The notes: generated by a model not told the origin, from the sequence alone. Shown: positions 1-8,910, counted from the stretch's first letter. The stretch is DNA of 64,000 bases from Bradyrhizobium sp. JYMT SZCCT0428 (GCF_018131075.1 NZ_JAFCLS010000004.1:1-64000), one strand, 5' to 3'. Program-made: numbers and translations.

Positions 1-345
1 CCCTGCGCAATGGCTTTACGGCTTATGCCGTGATCTCCCCGGAGACGAGTTCTTGGTTGACTCCGTCGCTGCCGTTCGGCTCTCGCCTACCCGACAGCTT
101 GACACCTGCAACGGGTGCCAGGACCACACGGTTTTGCCGTACGCTTAGTCCACGCCGTCGTCTCAGCGCAAACCAGCGTCCACCGCAACCCGCCCAACGT
201 CCGTGACGACGGCCGACGCCCTTCTGAGTAGGACGGGATGGGCAAACATATGCACCTGATTTTCATTCTGGTAAACAGAATTATTTTTGATTTCAGGGCT
301 TGACACGATTTCTGGAAATACGAACTGATTTGCCCGTCGGGTCGT
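1..345. repeat. Right-hand part of a dispersed repeat (copy A)
   Basis: This stretch matches 58729-59085 over most of its length. Shared blocks include the start around 'gcaatggctttacggctta', the central 'gccaggaccacacg', the 'gacgacggccgacgcc' block, 'gacgggatggg', and the end 'tgatttgcccgtcggg'. The right end is A+T-rich and carries a TTGACA hexamer. The copy is cut by the window edge, since copy B extends about 135 bases further left. No convincing protein is encoded. Repeats of this type are, to my knowledge, common in Bradyrhizobium genomes. The minus-strand open frame at 163-411 lies inside the repeat and is not taken as a gene. Confidence 0.75.
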
Positions 346-426
346 TTTGTCGCGCCCAGGCGTCATTGCACGCAGGCCCGAACGGCCATCGCGGCGGCTA
401 GCCTGCTTCAAGCCGATCGCATCGGA

Positions 427-1131
427 TCAGGCGACAGACAGCTTCGCCGTCGCACCGAACCCCGGCATGACGCCGCCAAGCATCGTCCCCAACGCCGCCA
501 AACACGGCTTCATCATGCGTCGCTCACACCAATTGCCCGGCATATTGACGAAGGCAAAGCCTGCCTTGCGCGCCAGCGCCTGCATCTCATTGTTGGTCCG
601 CAGCGTGTCGCCGAAGATATGGCGGGCGCCGAATGCCGCCGCGAGGCGCTCGAGATTCAAAAGCAATGCGGAGCCGATGTTGCAGCCCCGGTGGTCATCG
701 TGGACGGAAACACCGAACTCCAGGCCGCCGGTTGCCCGGTCGAACGCATAGCAGGCCTCGGCGACGATCGTTTCGACGCCATTCACCGTCATGACGGCGA
801 CCACCGCGAAGCGACTGTCCGCGCTGGACCGGAACAACAAATCGAGATCCCGATCCGAGGGGCCATGGCTTGCGCCGGTGAACCGGTTACGCCGCGCGGC
901 CGGCGACAGCGCCTCGAAGTAGGCCTGCAGCGCTTCGCGGTCATCCGGTTCAAGCAAGCGGATCACGACCGACTTACCGGTTCGCAACCGCACAACCTCG
1001 AAAACCGCCGCGGCTGCCGTGGCTACGAAGGTCGCGGCGACGTCGAGCACTTCGCCCTGGAGCATTGGCGCGAGCGCCGGAGAGTTGCAATTCGCATTCG
1101 TCGAGCTGTGCAGCCATTCGATCGAATTCAT
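427..1131 (-). CDS. GNAT family N-acetyltransferase
   Basis: The product has 234 residues and a C-terminal half that reads as a GNAT fold. The segment after 'VVIRLLEPDDREAL' gives the first strand and helix. 'GLEFGVSVHDDHRGCNIGSALL' carries the acetyl-CoA pyrophosphate loop, here as R-G-C-N-I-G-S-A in place of the usual Q/R-x-x-G-x-G/A. 'ARKAGF' is the usual end of the fold. The first 60 residues or so have no recognised domain. The start at 1131 follows a good GGAGGA ribosome-binding site; the frame is open 24 codons further upstream but without a better site. The gene lies 61 bases downstream of the sigma-region-4 gene on the same strand, so the two may be co-transcribed. The acetyl acceptor cannot be told from sequence. 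Confidence 0.85.
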   Translation of the reverse strand: MNSIEWLHSSTNANCNSPALAPMLQGEVLDVAATFVATAAAAVFEVVRLRTGKSVVIRLLEPDDREALQAYFEALSPAARRNRFTGASHGPSDRDLDLLFRSSADSRFAVVAVMTVNGVETIVAEACYAFDRATGGLEFGVSVHDDHRGCNIGSALLLNLERLAAAFGARHIFGDTLRTNNEMQALARKAGFAFVNMPGNWCERRMMKPCLAALGTMLGGVMPGFGATAKLSVA

Positions 1132-1192
1132 GATCGGCTCCTCCGTGAATATACGTGAATGGTCGAGGAGGTCGTCACTCCCCGGGAGCGCA

Positions 1193-1516
1193 CTACGCCG
1201 CAACGCGGTCGTTGCCCTGATACCTGACCACGTCGACCAACGCCTTGCGGGCGTAGAACAAGCGCGTCTTGATCGTCGCCTGCGGGAGGCCGATGATCTC
1301 GCTTGCCTCCTCGACGGATTTGAGCGCGAAGTCGACGAGTTCGATCACCTCGCGATGCGCCGGCAGCAATCTCCTGAGAAAGTGGTCGAGTTCCACCCTC
1401 GTCCTGGCGCATCCAAGCCGCAGCGTCATCTGAGACAGATCGATGCCCGCCTCGTTCAGCCAGGAGATTCCGTTCTCTCGGGCCGATGCGCTGGTCTCGG
1501 CAAAAGTCGTTGGCAT
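1193..1516 (-). CDS. Sigma-70 region 4-only protein (short ECF-like)
   Basis: The product has 107 residues. Its C-terminal half, from 'RRLLPAHREVIELVDF' to 'LPQATIKTRLFYARKAL', is a clear ECF sigma region 4 helix-turn-helix that would contact a -35 element. There is no region 2, so the protein cannot recognise a -10 element or bind core polymerase as a normal sigma factor. The first 40 residues have no recognised domain. The start at 1516 follows AAGGAG six bases upstream. No stop-interrupted region 2 is visible in the 200 bases upstream, so this is either a genuine stand-alone region-4 regulator or an old truncation. It lies 61 bases before the acetyltransferase gene on the same strand. Confidence 0.75.
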   Translation of the reverse strand: MPTTFAETSASARENGISWLNEAGIDLSQMTLRLGCARTRVELDHFLRRLLPAHREVIELVDFALKSVEEASEIIGLPQATIKTRLFYARKALVDVVRYQGNDRVAA

Positions 1517-1718
1517 GATCGTCTCCTTAAATTGCGATTCCATTCACGCGATGGAACGGACGCATAAGGAGGCCGCGTTTCTGCACGACTTCGTGAATTG
1601 CAGAGAATAGTTCTGTGGGACGGAAAATGGTTTCAGTTTCGCTTTCGCGGTGAAACCCACGAAAAGGATAAATTTGATTCAAATGCAAGATTTGCCGGCA
1701 CCAAAGCGACGCTTGAAC

Positions 1719-3659
1719 TCAGCTTGCAGCCAGCTCGGCGAACGTCCGGCCGGCAGCGGCGCGGGGCGGCATGCCCTTTGAGAGGATCGCGAGCAGTGCA
1801 GCGTGCTGATCGCTTTCCGCGCTTTCAAGCGTTGATTTCGCCCACAGATAGGATGCTTCGAAAACGCGCTTGTGGTTGTCGAACTCCATCACCTTGGCGC
1901 CGGGAATGGTCGGCGGCCGCATCACAAAATCGGCGGGGCCCACCGGAATCGAATCCACGCGCTGATGCACCAGCAGGCTGCGCCAGAGCACGCTGACCGC
2001 CGATGGCGCCCGTGGCAGGCGCTTTCTGCCAAACGGCAGCAGCAGACTGGAAATCAGCTTGAGGCGTCCCGGAAGCGCATCGTAATCCACCTCGAAGCGT
2101 TCGATTTCCTGCTTGCCGAAATGGACCACCAGATTGGGTCCGCGTTTCAGATTGTGCATCGGCGCAAGCGGGATGTTGTCGATCAGGCAGCCGTCAACCA
2201 GCATCGAGCCATCCTTGGTATAGAACGGCGGCAGGATGCCTGGAATCGAGGCTGACGCCCGCACGGCCTGCCACAGCGAACCGGTACGAATGACTTCACC
2301 TGCCTGAGTGGAGAGATTGGTTGCCACGGCGGCAAACGGCTTCCAGCAATCCTCGATGTTGCAATCCGCCCCGAGCGCCTCCGCAAGCGCGCGGTCGAGG
2401 GCCTTGTGGTCAAGCAGGGAATATCGCGGCCAGGTGGGGCGCTTGAAACTCCGGCTCTTGACGAAGATATCGTCCGTGCCTCGATCCAGATCTTCAGCTT
2501 CGAGATTCTTGGCGAAGCCGGCGACCATGGCAGCCCCGACGCTCGTTCCGACGAAGATGTCGAAGTCGACGCCGCGCTCGCGAAACGCCTTGTAGATCCC
2601 AAGATGCGCCGGCCCCAATCCCCCTCCGCCAGCCGCCACGAACCCAATCGCCCGCCCGAGCAGGAAGCGCGCCAGGCTCTGCACATCGACGTCGTCCTGA
2701 AGCGATATGTGGTGATGCATGAAGACGGGCATGCGCCTCAACCAGGCGCCCGTGCCGCGCACTTCAGCGCTTCGCTCATCATGAACGAGCACGAGCCGCC
2801 GCTCGTTGGTTCGGTGATAGGTCGACGCCGCAGCCTCTACTTCGGTCAGGGAATCGTCCGGCGCCCTGCCCCTGCATACGAACAGGACCTGATCGGATTG
2901 CCGGATGCATTTCTGGGTCCAGCGCGTCAGCTCCCGGTCGCCAAAATAGGCAACGAGATCGGATGCCTGCTCCAGTCGATGCAGCCAACTGGTTATTTCT
3001 TCATCGTCCGGGTCCCGTCCGGGGAACAGTTGATTGATACGCTGGGAGGTTACGATTTCAACCACCGCGTTGCCGAGCGCCTGCGTCAGCAACGCGTAAA
3101 ACCGCGGCGGCACCGGCTCCCTTCCCCCTTCCAGAACCACGATCGTTCGCGTGCGCGCAAGTTGTCGATTGGGAACGACGCGCGACGTCGTCTCGGCCAC
3201 CCGAAGCGCCATCGCCTCGAGCAGGAAACCAACGATGCTGGGCGCTTCAGTTGCAATTTTGTTGTAGGCGGCACGCGACAACGAGAGAACACAGGAATCC
3301 CTGATCGCGGTTACCGTGGCCGTCCGCGGGATCTTGCCAAAAAAGCCGATTTCACCGATGAGATCGCCCGGCCCCAGTTCGGCAATCAGCCCTTCGTCAC
3401 CCGCGCGCTGCACCGTGAATGCGCCGCGCACGACTTCAAAGAAAGCGTCCGACGCATCGCCCTCGGCGACAAGCTCCTCGCCGCGCAGAATGACCAGCTC
3501 GCGCATGAAACCCCGGATCTCCTGACGCTGTTCGGCGGTCAGCATCCTGAAGATCGAGACGTCGGAGGGAACGAAGGCCTCGGGAGGCGTTGCAGCATCG
3601 GCGAGAGGGGGAGCGTCGGGGACGAAGGGTGGCTCAGATGCGGTGGCACCATCTACCAT
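1719..3659 (-). CDS. Cyclic nucleotide-binding / patatin-like phospholipase fusion
   Basis: The product has 646 residues. Residues about 30-150 form a cNMP-binding fold with the phosphate-binding cassette 'GDLIGEIGFFGKIPRTATV'. Residues about 345-540 form a patatin-like serine lipase with a glycine-rich oxyanion loop (GGGGLGPAHLG), the nucleophile elbow G-T-S-V-G near residue 372, and the dyad Asp in 'VDG' near residue 488. The middle (about 165-340) resembles the linker of neuropathy-target-esterase-like proteins. There is no signal peptide, which suggests a cytoplasmic or membrane-peripheral lysophospholipase gated by a nucleotide. The start at 3659 follows 'gagg'; the frame opens 11 codons earlier without a clear ribosome-binding site. 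The gene appears to be a single transcription unit. Family assignment is strong; the ligand and lipid substrate are inferred. Confidence 0.9.
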   Translation of the reverse strand: MVDGATASEPPFVPDAPPLADAATPPEAFVPSDVSIFRMLTAEQRQEIRGFMRELVILRGEELVAEGDASDAFFEVVRGAFTVQRAGDEGLIAELGPGDLIGEIGFFGKIPRTATVTAIRDSCVLSLSRAAYNKIATEAPSIVGFLLEAMALRVAETTSRVVPNRQLARTRTIVVLEGGREPVPPRFYALLTQALGNAVVEIVTSQRINQLFPGRDPDDEEITSWLHRLEQASDLVAYFGDRELTRWTQKCIRQSDQVLFVCRGRAPDDSLTEVEAAASTYHRTNERRLVLVHDERSAEVRGTGAWLRRMPVFMHHHISLQDDVDVQSLARFLLGRAIGFVAAGGGGLGPAHLGIYKAFRERGVDFDIFVGTSVGAAMVAGFAKNLEAEDLDRGTDDIFVKSRSFKRPTWPRYSLLDHKALDRALAEALGADCNIEDCWKPFAAVATNLSTQAGEVIRTGSLWQAVRASASIPGILPPFYTKDGSMLVDGCLIDNIPLAPMHNLKRGPNLVVHFGKQEIERFEVDYDALPGRLKLISSLLLPFGRKRLPRAPSAVSVLWRSLLVHQRVDSIPVGPADFVMRPPTIPGAKVMEFDNHKRVFEASYLWAKSTLESAESDQHAALLAILSKGMPPRAAAGRTFAELAAS

Positions 3660-3937
3660 TATGTTTTCCTCGATCAAGAATGCGCGGCGCAAGTGATCTG
3701 TTCAGGCGTCGACACATAGCAGCTAAAGCGTTCAAGTGGCTTGGCGCGCAACCGGATTCGTTCAGCCATGGTAGATGGGCGGTAATGTCAATTACTCGAC
3801 ATTTGATCGATCGCGTTAAGCCGCCTGCAATCTTCGGCATCCCGTTGCAATTATCCGGACGAATCTGAAAAAATCCTGATATCGCTTCGCTCACCCGGGC
3901 CAAGCTCGCTAACGTACGGGTCCAGGAAGGAGCACCG

Positions 3938-4417
3938 ATGAGCAACGGCGATGACGTACAGATCGAAGTTGCGCAGGCTGCGACCGATGAGGTGCGCCTG
4001 CTGATCGGCGAGCTCGAGGCCGTGCTCGCCGTGGAGTATCCGCCGGAGCAGCGGCATGGCTTTTCCATCGATGCGATCTTTCAACCGCATGTCCGCTTCT
4101 TCCTCGCGCGACGTCACGGCGCGGCGGTGGGCTGCGGCGGCGTCGCCCTCTTCCCTGAATATGCCGAGGTCAAGCGCATGTATGTGCGCGGCGCCGCGCG
4201 GGGCCAGGGCGTTGCCGACGCCATTCTCGCGCGCATCGAAGACGAGGTGCGTGGCGCCGGACTTCCCGTGTTGCGCCTGGAGACAGGAACGCGCCAGATC
4301 GCGGCGATGCGGCTCTATATACGCACGGGATTCCGGGAATGTTCCGCGTTTGGCGATTACGCGCTGAAAGCGCCGCATTCCATTGCGGCGAGTGTATTCT
4401 TCGAGAAGCGGATGTGA
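3938..4417 (+). CDS. GNAT family N-acetyltransferase
   Basis: The product has 159 residues, the usual length for a single GNAT domain. 'VGCGGVALFPEYAEVKRMYV' gives the central strands. 'RGAARGQGVADAIL' is the acetyl-CoA loop of R-G-x-G-x-A type. 'RLETGTRQIAAMRLYIRTGF' is the C-terminal strand and helix. The start has an AGGAAGGAG site seven bases upstream. It stands alone, divergent from the patatin gene, with 278 bases between them. The substrate is unknown. Confidence 0.88.
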   Translation: MSNGDDVQIEVAQAATDEVRLLIGELEAVLAVEYPPEQRHGFSIDAIFQPHVRFFLARRHGAAVGCGGVALFPEYAEVKRMYVRGAARGQGVADAILARIEDEVRGAGLPVLRLETGTRQIAAMRLYIRTGFRECSAFGDYALKAPHSIAASVFFEKRM

Positions 4418-4638
4418 AGCATAACGCGGCGGGACGGCAGCCGCGGCTCAACCTGCCCACAGGGCGGAACCGGCGCCGCTTTGAGTTAAGAAACTCTCAG
4501 GACTTCGCTGTTAGGCTGGACTGCATTAAAGGCAATGTGCCCTCAGCCGGGCGCACAGTGGCGCCGGAACTTAGCTTGTCGCATCCGGTTGGCATTGTCT
4601 CCATTGTCCAGAAGTTCATTTCATTGCTGGACCGATCG

Positions 4639-4821
4639 ATGCTTAGATTGAAGAAAATATCTGAACTACTGAAGGACTCGGCGGATAGCCTGGAAGGGCG
4701 CAGCAGGACGGCCACTGGAAAAGCCGCGGACGAAGCGGCCAAAATGATTAGAGACCTGCGCGATGCGGCCCGGGAAATCCTGACGAGTCAGGAATATCAA
4801 AATTCAAAGATCAAGTTCTAG
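4639..4821 (+). CDS. Possible small charged hypothetical protein
   Basis: The open frame codes for 60 residues rich in Lys, Arg, Asp, Glu and Ala, predicted as two amphipathic helices with no membrane segment. The frame is open further upstream to 4339, but that part overlaps the acetyltransferase gene and reads like shadow sequence, so the ATG at 4639 is preferred. The ribosome-binding site is weak. No family is recognised. The PilZ gene follows 69 bases downstream on the same strand, so it may be co-transcribed with it. It could also be non-coding. Confidence 0.4.
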   Translation: MLRLKKISELLKDSADSLEGRSRTATGKAADEAAKMIRDLRDAAREILTSQEYQNSKIKF

Positions 4822-4890
4822 AATCAAGACGCGACCATCAGGCGTTTCGTCCGATGATGAATTTTTTCTGTTCAACCGGAGAATCCGGTT

Positions 4891-5130
4891 ATGGTCGAAA
4901 CTCGCATTGCGCCTCGCTTCCGTGTCGCCAAGCCCGCGAAGATTGATCACGGTGGCGACAAGATCAAATGCATAATCCGCGATATCTCCGCTACGGGAGC
5001 AGCGCTTGAGATATTCGATATCGTTCGGGTGCCTCAAAGCTTCATATTGATTGTGCCGGAAGATGGCCTGAAGCTGTCGTGCCACATTGTTTGGCGCAAG
5101 GAATACCGGATCGGTGTCGCCTTCGATTAG
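4891..5130 (+). CDS. Small single-domain PilZ protein
   Basis: The product has 79 residues covering one PilZ domain. The cyclic-di-GMP-binding motif is partly preserved: 'RIAPRFRV' near the N terminus supplies the Arg pair and 'DISATGAAL' the D/N-x-S-x-x-G turn. 'HIVWRKEYRIGVAFD' is the typical last strand pair ending in 'G(V)xF'. Many rhizobial genomes carry many such short PilZ proteins of unknown target. Whether this one binds c-di-GMP depends on the first Arg motif, which is R-x-x-x-R here and so looks competent. Confidence 0.88.
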   Translation: MVETRIAPRFRVAKPAKIDHGGDKIKCIIRDISATGAALEIFDIVRVPQSFILIVPEDGLKLSCHIVWRKEYRIGVAFD

Positions 5131-5274
5131 TTGTGTAGCCGGGATGAGTTGCGTAGCCCGGATGAGCCAACGGGTCGCGCAAACGCGCGCCCGATGACAG
5201 GCTCCGCGACATCCGGGACTCCAGCATTTCCCTCGATACCCGCATGTCGCTGGCGCTCATGCGGGCTAGCGGTC
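5131..5274. repeat. Palindromic repeat (REP/BIME-like)
   Basis: Two tandem copies of a 'gtagcc(c/g)ggatgag' head are followed by a facing 'catccggg', and then by a second hairpin with arms cccgcatg / catgcggg around 5237-5265. The block fills the gap between the convergent PilZ and oxidoreductase genes, where it could act as a bidirectional transcription end. This kind of repeat is common in Bradyrhizobium. Confidence 0.65.
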
Positions 5275-6447
5275 TCACTCCACCTTCCCCGCCTCGTTCA
5301 ACCCGCTCTGCCAGGTCGACGGCTGCGTGCCGAAGCCGCGCTTCGCCCGCGTGCCCAGCCAATAGCCGAATTGCGGCGGCACGTTGCGGAACGGGCCTTC
5401 GACGCCGAGCTTGAGGGCGGCGTCCATCGGCCAGTTCGGGTTGTTGAGGATTTCGCGGCCGACCGCGATCAGGTCGGCCTGCTTGTCCTGCAGGATCTGC
5501 TCGGCCTGGTCGCCATGGATGATGAGGCCGACCGCCATGGTCATGATATCGGCGTGGCGTTTGACATAATCCGACAGCGGCACCTGGTAGCTGTATTTGA
5601 TTTCCTTGCCCAGAATCGGCGCCATCTCGGTGATGCCGCCGGACGAACAGTCGATGACGTCGACGCCCTTCGCCTTGAGGATCTTCGCCAGCCGCGCGCT
5701 CTGCTCCGGTCCCCATCCGGCGTTGTCTTCCACCGACAGGCGGACGAACAGCGGCTTGTGGTCGGGCCAGTGCGTGCGCACCGCTTCGGTGATCTCGATG
5801 ATGAAGCGCATCCGGTTGGCCTCGGAGCCGCCATATTCGTCGGTGCGCTGGTTGGATCGCTCGGACAAGAATTGATGCACGAGATAGCCGTGCGCACCGT
5901 GCAGCTCCAGCACGTCGAAGCCGGCCTCATGGGCACGCCGCGCGGCCTCGCCCCAGGCCTGCACCAGGTCTTTCACTTCATGGCGTTCCAGCGCCTTCGG
6001 CACCGGCCATTTTTCGCTATGGGCAATCGCGCTCGGTGCCACCGGCGACCAGGCGTCCCAATCCTCGATTTCGGGCGCCCATTGCAGCGGCCGGTCGCCT
6101 TCCCACGGCCGGGTCGCGCGCGCCTTGCGGCCGGAATGGCCGAGCTGGATGCCCGCGACCGCATTCTGCTGATGGATGAACGTGACGAGGCGGCCAAGCG
6201 GCTCGACAAAGGCATCGTCCCAGATGCCGAGATCGCCGACCGTGCCGCAGCCGCGGCGCTCGACCTTGGTCGACTCGACGACGACAAGCCCGGCGCCGCC
6301 GGCGGCGAATTTGCCTGAGTTCATCAGGTGCCAGTCGGTCGGAAACCCCCTCACGGCGGAATATTGGTGCATCGGCGGCACCACGATGCGGTTCTTCAGC
6401 TCGACGCCGCGAATCGTCACCGGCGAAAACAGCAGCGTGTTCGACAT
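5275..6447 (-). CDS. NADH:flavin oxidoreductase, old yellow enzyme family
   Basis: The product has 390 residues, an FMN-dependent TIM barrel of the old-yellow-enzyme family close to the YqjM/xenobiotic-reductase type. 'LKNRIVVPPMHQYSA' is the N-terminal FMN-binding strand. 'HGAHGYLVHQFLS' holds the family's conserved H-x-A-H-G-Y-L, and 'NQRTDEYGGS' follows as expected. 'AVGREILNNPNWP' is the C-terminal phosphate-binding part. Such enzymes reduce activated C=C bonds of enones or nitro compounds with NAD(P)H. The start at 6447 is chosen over an upstream opening at 6495 because the N terminus aligns with the barrel there. Substrate unknown. Confidence 0.92.
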   Translation of the reverse strand: MSNTLLFSPVTIRGVELKNRIVVPPMHQYSAVRGFPTDWHLMNSGKFAAGGAGLVVVESTKVERRGCGTVGDLGIWDDAFVEPLGRLVTFIHQQNAVAGIQLGHSGRKARATRPWEGDRPLQWAPEIEDWDAWSPVAPSAIAHSEKWPVPKALERHEVKDLVQAWGEAARRAHEAGFDVLELHGAHGYLVHQFLSERSNQRTDEYGGSEANRMRFIIEITEAVRTHWPDHKPLFVRLSVEDNAGWGPEQSARLAKILKAKGVDVIDCSSGGITEMAPILGKEIKYSYQVPLSDYVKRHADIMTMAVGLIIHGDQAEQILQDKQADLIAVGREILNNPNWPMDAALKLGVEGPFRNVPPQFGYWLGTRAKRGFGTQPSTWQSGLNEAGKVE

Positions 6448-6527
6448 TGTTGTTCCCTGCTCGCGTCCTCGCCGGTTTCCTGGAATCCTGGGCATCGCTG
6501 TCCCGGCAAGCGGCCGGCGGATGCCTG

Positions 6528-6830
6528 TTATTGTTTTGCGGTCGTCTCGGCCTTGCTATCCGTTTTGGCCGCCTTCGGCTTCGCGGGCGGCTTGGCGGCG
6601 GCTTTCGGAGCGGCACTGTCGCTGCGCACGGTTCCCCAGGGATCGGTGCTCTTTTGCTCCGGAATATTGCCCAGCGACCGCTTGTAAGCCCGCTCGGCCT
6701 CCTTCTCCGCCGCGATATCCGATCGCGTCTTTTCCTTGTCCTCTTCCCCGTATCTTTGAACGGGTGCCTGCTGGGCCAACGCCGGCCCCACCAGCAAGGC
6801 CATCACTGCCACGATGCCAATCATTTTCAT
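6528..6830 (-). CDS. Small exported Lys/Ala-rich protein
   Basis: The product has 100 residues. It starts with a signal peptide (MKMIGIVAVMALLVGPALAQQ, likely cut after ALA). The mature part is a charged helix rich in Lys, Glu and Ala, followed by a low-complexity Ala/Lys/Pro tail. No domain is recognised. The start at 6830 has 'ggggag' upstream. It precedes the oxidoreductase gene on the same strand by 80 bases. Confidence 0.7.
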   Translation of the reverse strand: MKMIGIVAVMALLVGPALAQQAPVQRYGEEDKEKTRSDIAAEKEAERAYKRSLGNIPEQKSTDPWGTVRSDSAAPKAAAKPPAKPKAAKTDSKAETTAKQ

Positions 6831-6982
6831 GCGATCACTCCCCGAACTTTCCGGCCAAACGAATAGCACAGCTCCCGCGCCGGCCTAATGCTGGATTGGG
6901 CGGAAATTGCTCTCAAAAACACGCATTTCGCCGGCTGCAGCCAGTCGTTGCCCAGAGCGGTCCAGTTTTGTAAACGTCTGGC

Positions 6983-7609
6983 ATGAACGCCCCGCTTCTC
7001 CCCAACTCCGCCGACGCGCTGCTGTTCGATCTCGGACGCGTCGTCCTCGATATCGACTTCGGCAAGGTGGTGGCCAATTGGGCCGGCCATGCCGGCTGCG
7101 AGCCCGCACGACTGGTCGAGCGGTTCTTGCCCAACGACGCCTGGCATCGTCACGAGCGGGGCGAGATCAGCGACGCCGAATTCTTTGCAGGCCTGCGAGT
7201 CTCGCTCGGTATCGGCATATCCGACGCCCAGTTCCTGGAAGGCTGGAACGCGATCTTCGCCGGCGAAATGCCCGACATCGCCGCATCGCTGGCGCGGGCC
7301 GGACAACGCCTGCCGCTTTATGCCTTCTCCAACACCAATAACGCGCATGTCGTGCATTTCAGCCAGGCCTATGCCGGCGTGCTCGGCCATTTCCGCGAAA
7401 TCTATTTGTCATCGACGATCGGGCTTCGAAAGCCTGATGCGGCGGCCTATGATCATGTCGTCAAGGCGATCGGTGTTCCCGCCTCCCGCATCGTGTTCTT
7501 CGACGATTCCGCCGCCAACATCGACGGCGCGCGGGCGCGCGGCCTGACCGCGGTGCATGTGACGGGGCCCGATGACATCGCAAAGGCGCTTGCCGCGCTG
7601 GGAATTTGA
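6983..7609 (+). CDS. HAD-superfamily hydrolase (YihX-like)
   Basis: The product has 208 residues with the four HAD motifs: 'LLFDLGRVVLDID' (nucleophile Asp), 'YAFSNTNN' (Ser of motif II), 'GLRKPDAAAY' (Lys of motif III) and 'VFFDDSAANIDGA' (Asp pair of motif IV). The helical cap after motif I and the D-L-G first motif place it among YihX-like sugar-phosphate phosphatases of HAD subfamily IA. The phosphate ester hydrolysed is unknown. It ends 12 bases before moeA, so the two are probably one transcript. Confidence 0.9.
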   Translation: MNAPLLPNSADALLFDLGRVVLDIDFGKVVANWAGHAGCEPARLVERFLPNDAWHRHERGEISDAEFFAGLRVSLGIGISDAQFLEGWNAIFAGEMPDIAASLARAGQRLPLYAFSNTNNAHVVHFSQAYAGVLGHFREIYLSSTIGLRKPDAAAYDHVVKAIGVPASRIVFFDDSAANIDGARARGLTAVHVTGPDDIAKALAALGI

Positions 7610-7621
7610 GAGGGGATTGCC

Positions 7622-8833
7622 GTGGCCCTGATGCCGGTCGTTGATGCACTGGCCGCGATCCTTGCGGGCGCCGATCCCTTGGCGGAAGAAATGGCCGCAC
7701 TCGACGCCGCTTGGCATCGCGTGCTCGCGCGCGACCTTGCGGCAAAGCGCACCCAGCCGCCGCAAGCGATGTCGGCGATGGACGGCTATGCGGTGCGATC
7801 GACCGATGCCGCCGACCTCTCCGCGCGGCTGAAGGTGATCGGCGAAGTCGCAGCAGGCCGCCCGTTCGAACGCAAGGTGGGCCCGGGCGAAGCGGTCAGG
7901 ATTTTCACAGGTGGGGTGATCCCCGATGGCGCCGACGCCGTCATCATCCAGGAAGACACCGCCGCCAGCGGCGACCACATCACGATCACGGAAGTTGCCA
8001 AACCGGGACGGCATATCCGCGCCGCCGGCGCCGATTTCCGCGAGGGCGATGTGCTGCTCACCAAAGGCAGCCGCCTCACCGACCGCGATCTGTCGCTAGC
8101 CGCCGGCATGAACTATCCGGAACTCACCGTGATCAGCCGCCCCAAGGTGGCGGTGCTCGCCACTGGCGACGAGCTGGTGATGCCGGGCTCGATCCCGGGC
8201 CCCGGCCAGATCGTCTACTCCAACGGCTATGCGCTGCGCGCGCTGGCGCGGGCCGAGGGCGCCGAAACCATCGATTTCGGCATCGCCGCCGACACGGTCG
8301 AGGCGACCACTGACGGCATCCGGCGCGCCCGCGCATCGGGCGCCGACATCCTGATCACGATGGGCGGCGCCTCGGTCGGCGACCACGACCTCGTCAAGCG
8401 CTCGCTGGAGGCCGAGGGCGTCGCCATGGCGTTCTGGCGCATCGCGATGCGGCCGGGCAAGCCGATGATGCACGGGCGCCTCGGCGCGATGCGGGTGATC
8501 GGCCTGCCCGGCAATCCGGTCTCGTCCTATGTCTGCGGCTTCCTGTTTCTGGTGCCGCTGATTCGCGCGCTGTCGGGCCGAAAAACCATCCATCACGTGC
8601 GTGAGACCGCCCTGCTCGGCCGCGATCTTCCCGCCAACGACCAGCGCGAAGACTATCTTCGCGCACGACTTGAAGAGCGCGAGGACGGCGCGTTGATCGC
8701 GGTGCCGGTGAGCCACCAGGACTCGTCGCTGCTTGGAAATCTCGCTGCGGCACGGGCGCTTTTGATACGTCCGCCGTTTGGGCCGGCGGTGCCGAAAGGC
8801 ACGCCCTGCGAGTTCCTGCGCCTGCCGGAATGA
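7622..8833 (+). CDS. moeA: Molybdopterin molybdenumtransferase MoeA
   Basis: The product has 403 residues, normal for MoeA, which inserts molybdate into adenylated molybdopterin. 'PPQAMSAMDGYAVRS' is the N-terminal signature, 'RIFTGGVIPDGADAV' the second, 'ATGDELVMPG' and 'SNGYALRALA' the MoaB-like core, 'MGGASVGDHDLVK' and 'GLPGNPVSSYV' the cofactor-handling loops. The start is GTG at 7622, twelve bases after the HAD gene with 'gagagggg' in the gap. The next ATG, four codons inside, is possible. No other molybdenum cofactor gene is in the window. Confidence 0.96.
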   Translation: MALMPVVDALAAILAGADPLAEEMAALDAAWHRVLARDLAAKRTQPPQAMSAMDGYAVRSTDAADLSARLKVIGEVAAGRPFERKVGPGEAVRIFTGGVIPDGADAVIIQEDTAASGDHITITEVAKPGRHIRAAGADFREGDVLLTKGSRLTDRDLSLAAGMNYPELTVISRPKVAVLATGDELVMPGSIPGPGQIVYSNGYALRALARAEGAETIDFGIAADTVEATTDGIRRARASGADILITMGGASVGDHDLVKRSLEAEGVAMAFWRIAMRPGKPMMHGRLGAMRVIGLPGNPVSSYVCGFLFLVPLIRALSGRKTIHHVRETALLGRDLPANDQREDYLRARLEEREDGALIAVPVSHQDSSLLGNLAAARALLIRPPFGPAVPKGTPCEFLRLPE

Positions 8834-8895
8834 CACATCGCGACCGCCTGTTCGGACGAAGTCGGCGCGCGTTCACCTGAAATTAAGTGGTTGCG

Positions 8896-8910
8896 GAACA
8901 TGTATCGAAC
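8896..8910. promoter_or_regulatory. LexA box (GAAC-N7-GAAC) upstream of lexA
   Basis: The sequence gaacatgtatcgaac is an exact match to the alphaproteobacterial SOS box, direct repeats of GAAC (or GTTC) with seven bases between. It lies 163 bases before the lexA start. A poorer second half-match, GTTC-N7-GTTT, lies at 8922-8936. Its place upstream of lexA fits autoregulation of the SOS response. Confidence 0.85.

Noticed and set aside
1553..1579. GGAAC-N18-CGTT, like an EcfG general-stress promoter
   Set aside because: It is read on the plus strand, where no gene follows, and the spacer is longer than usual.
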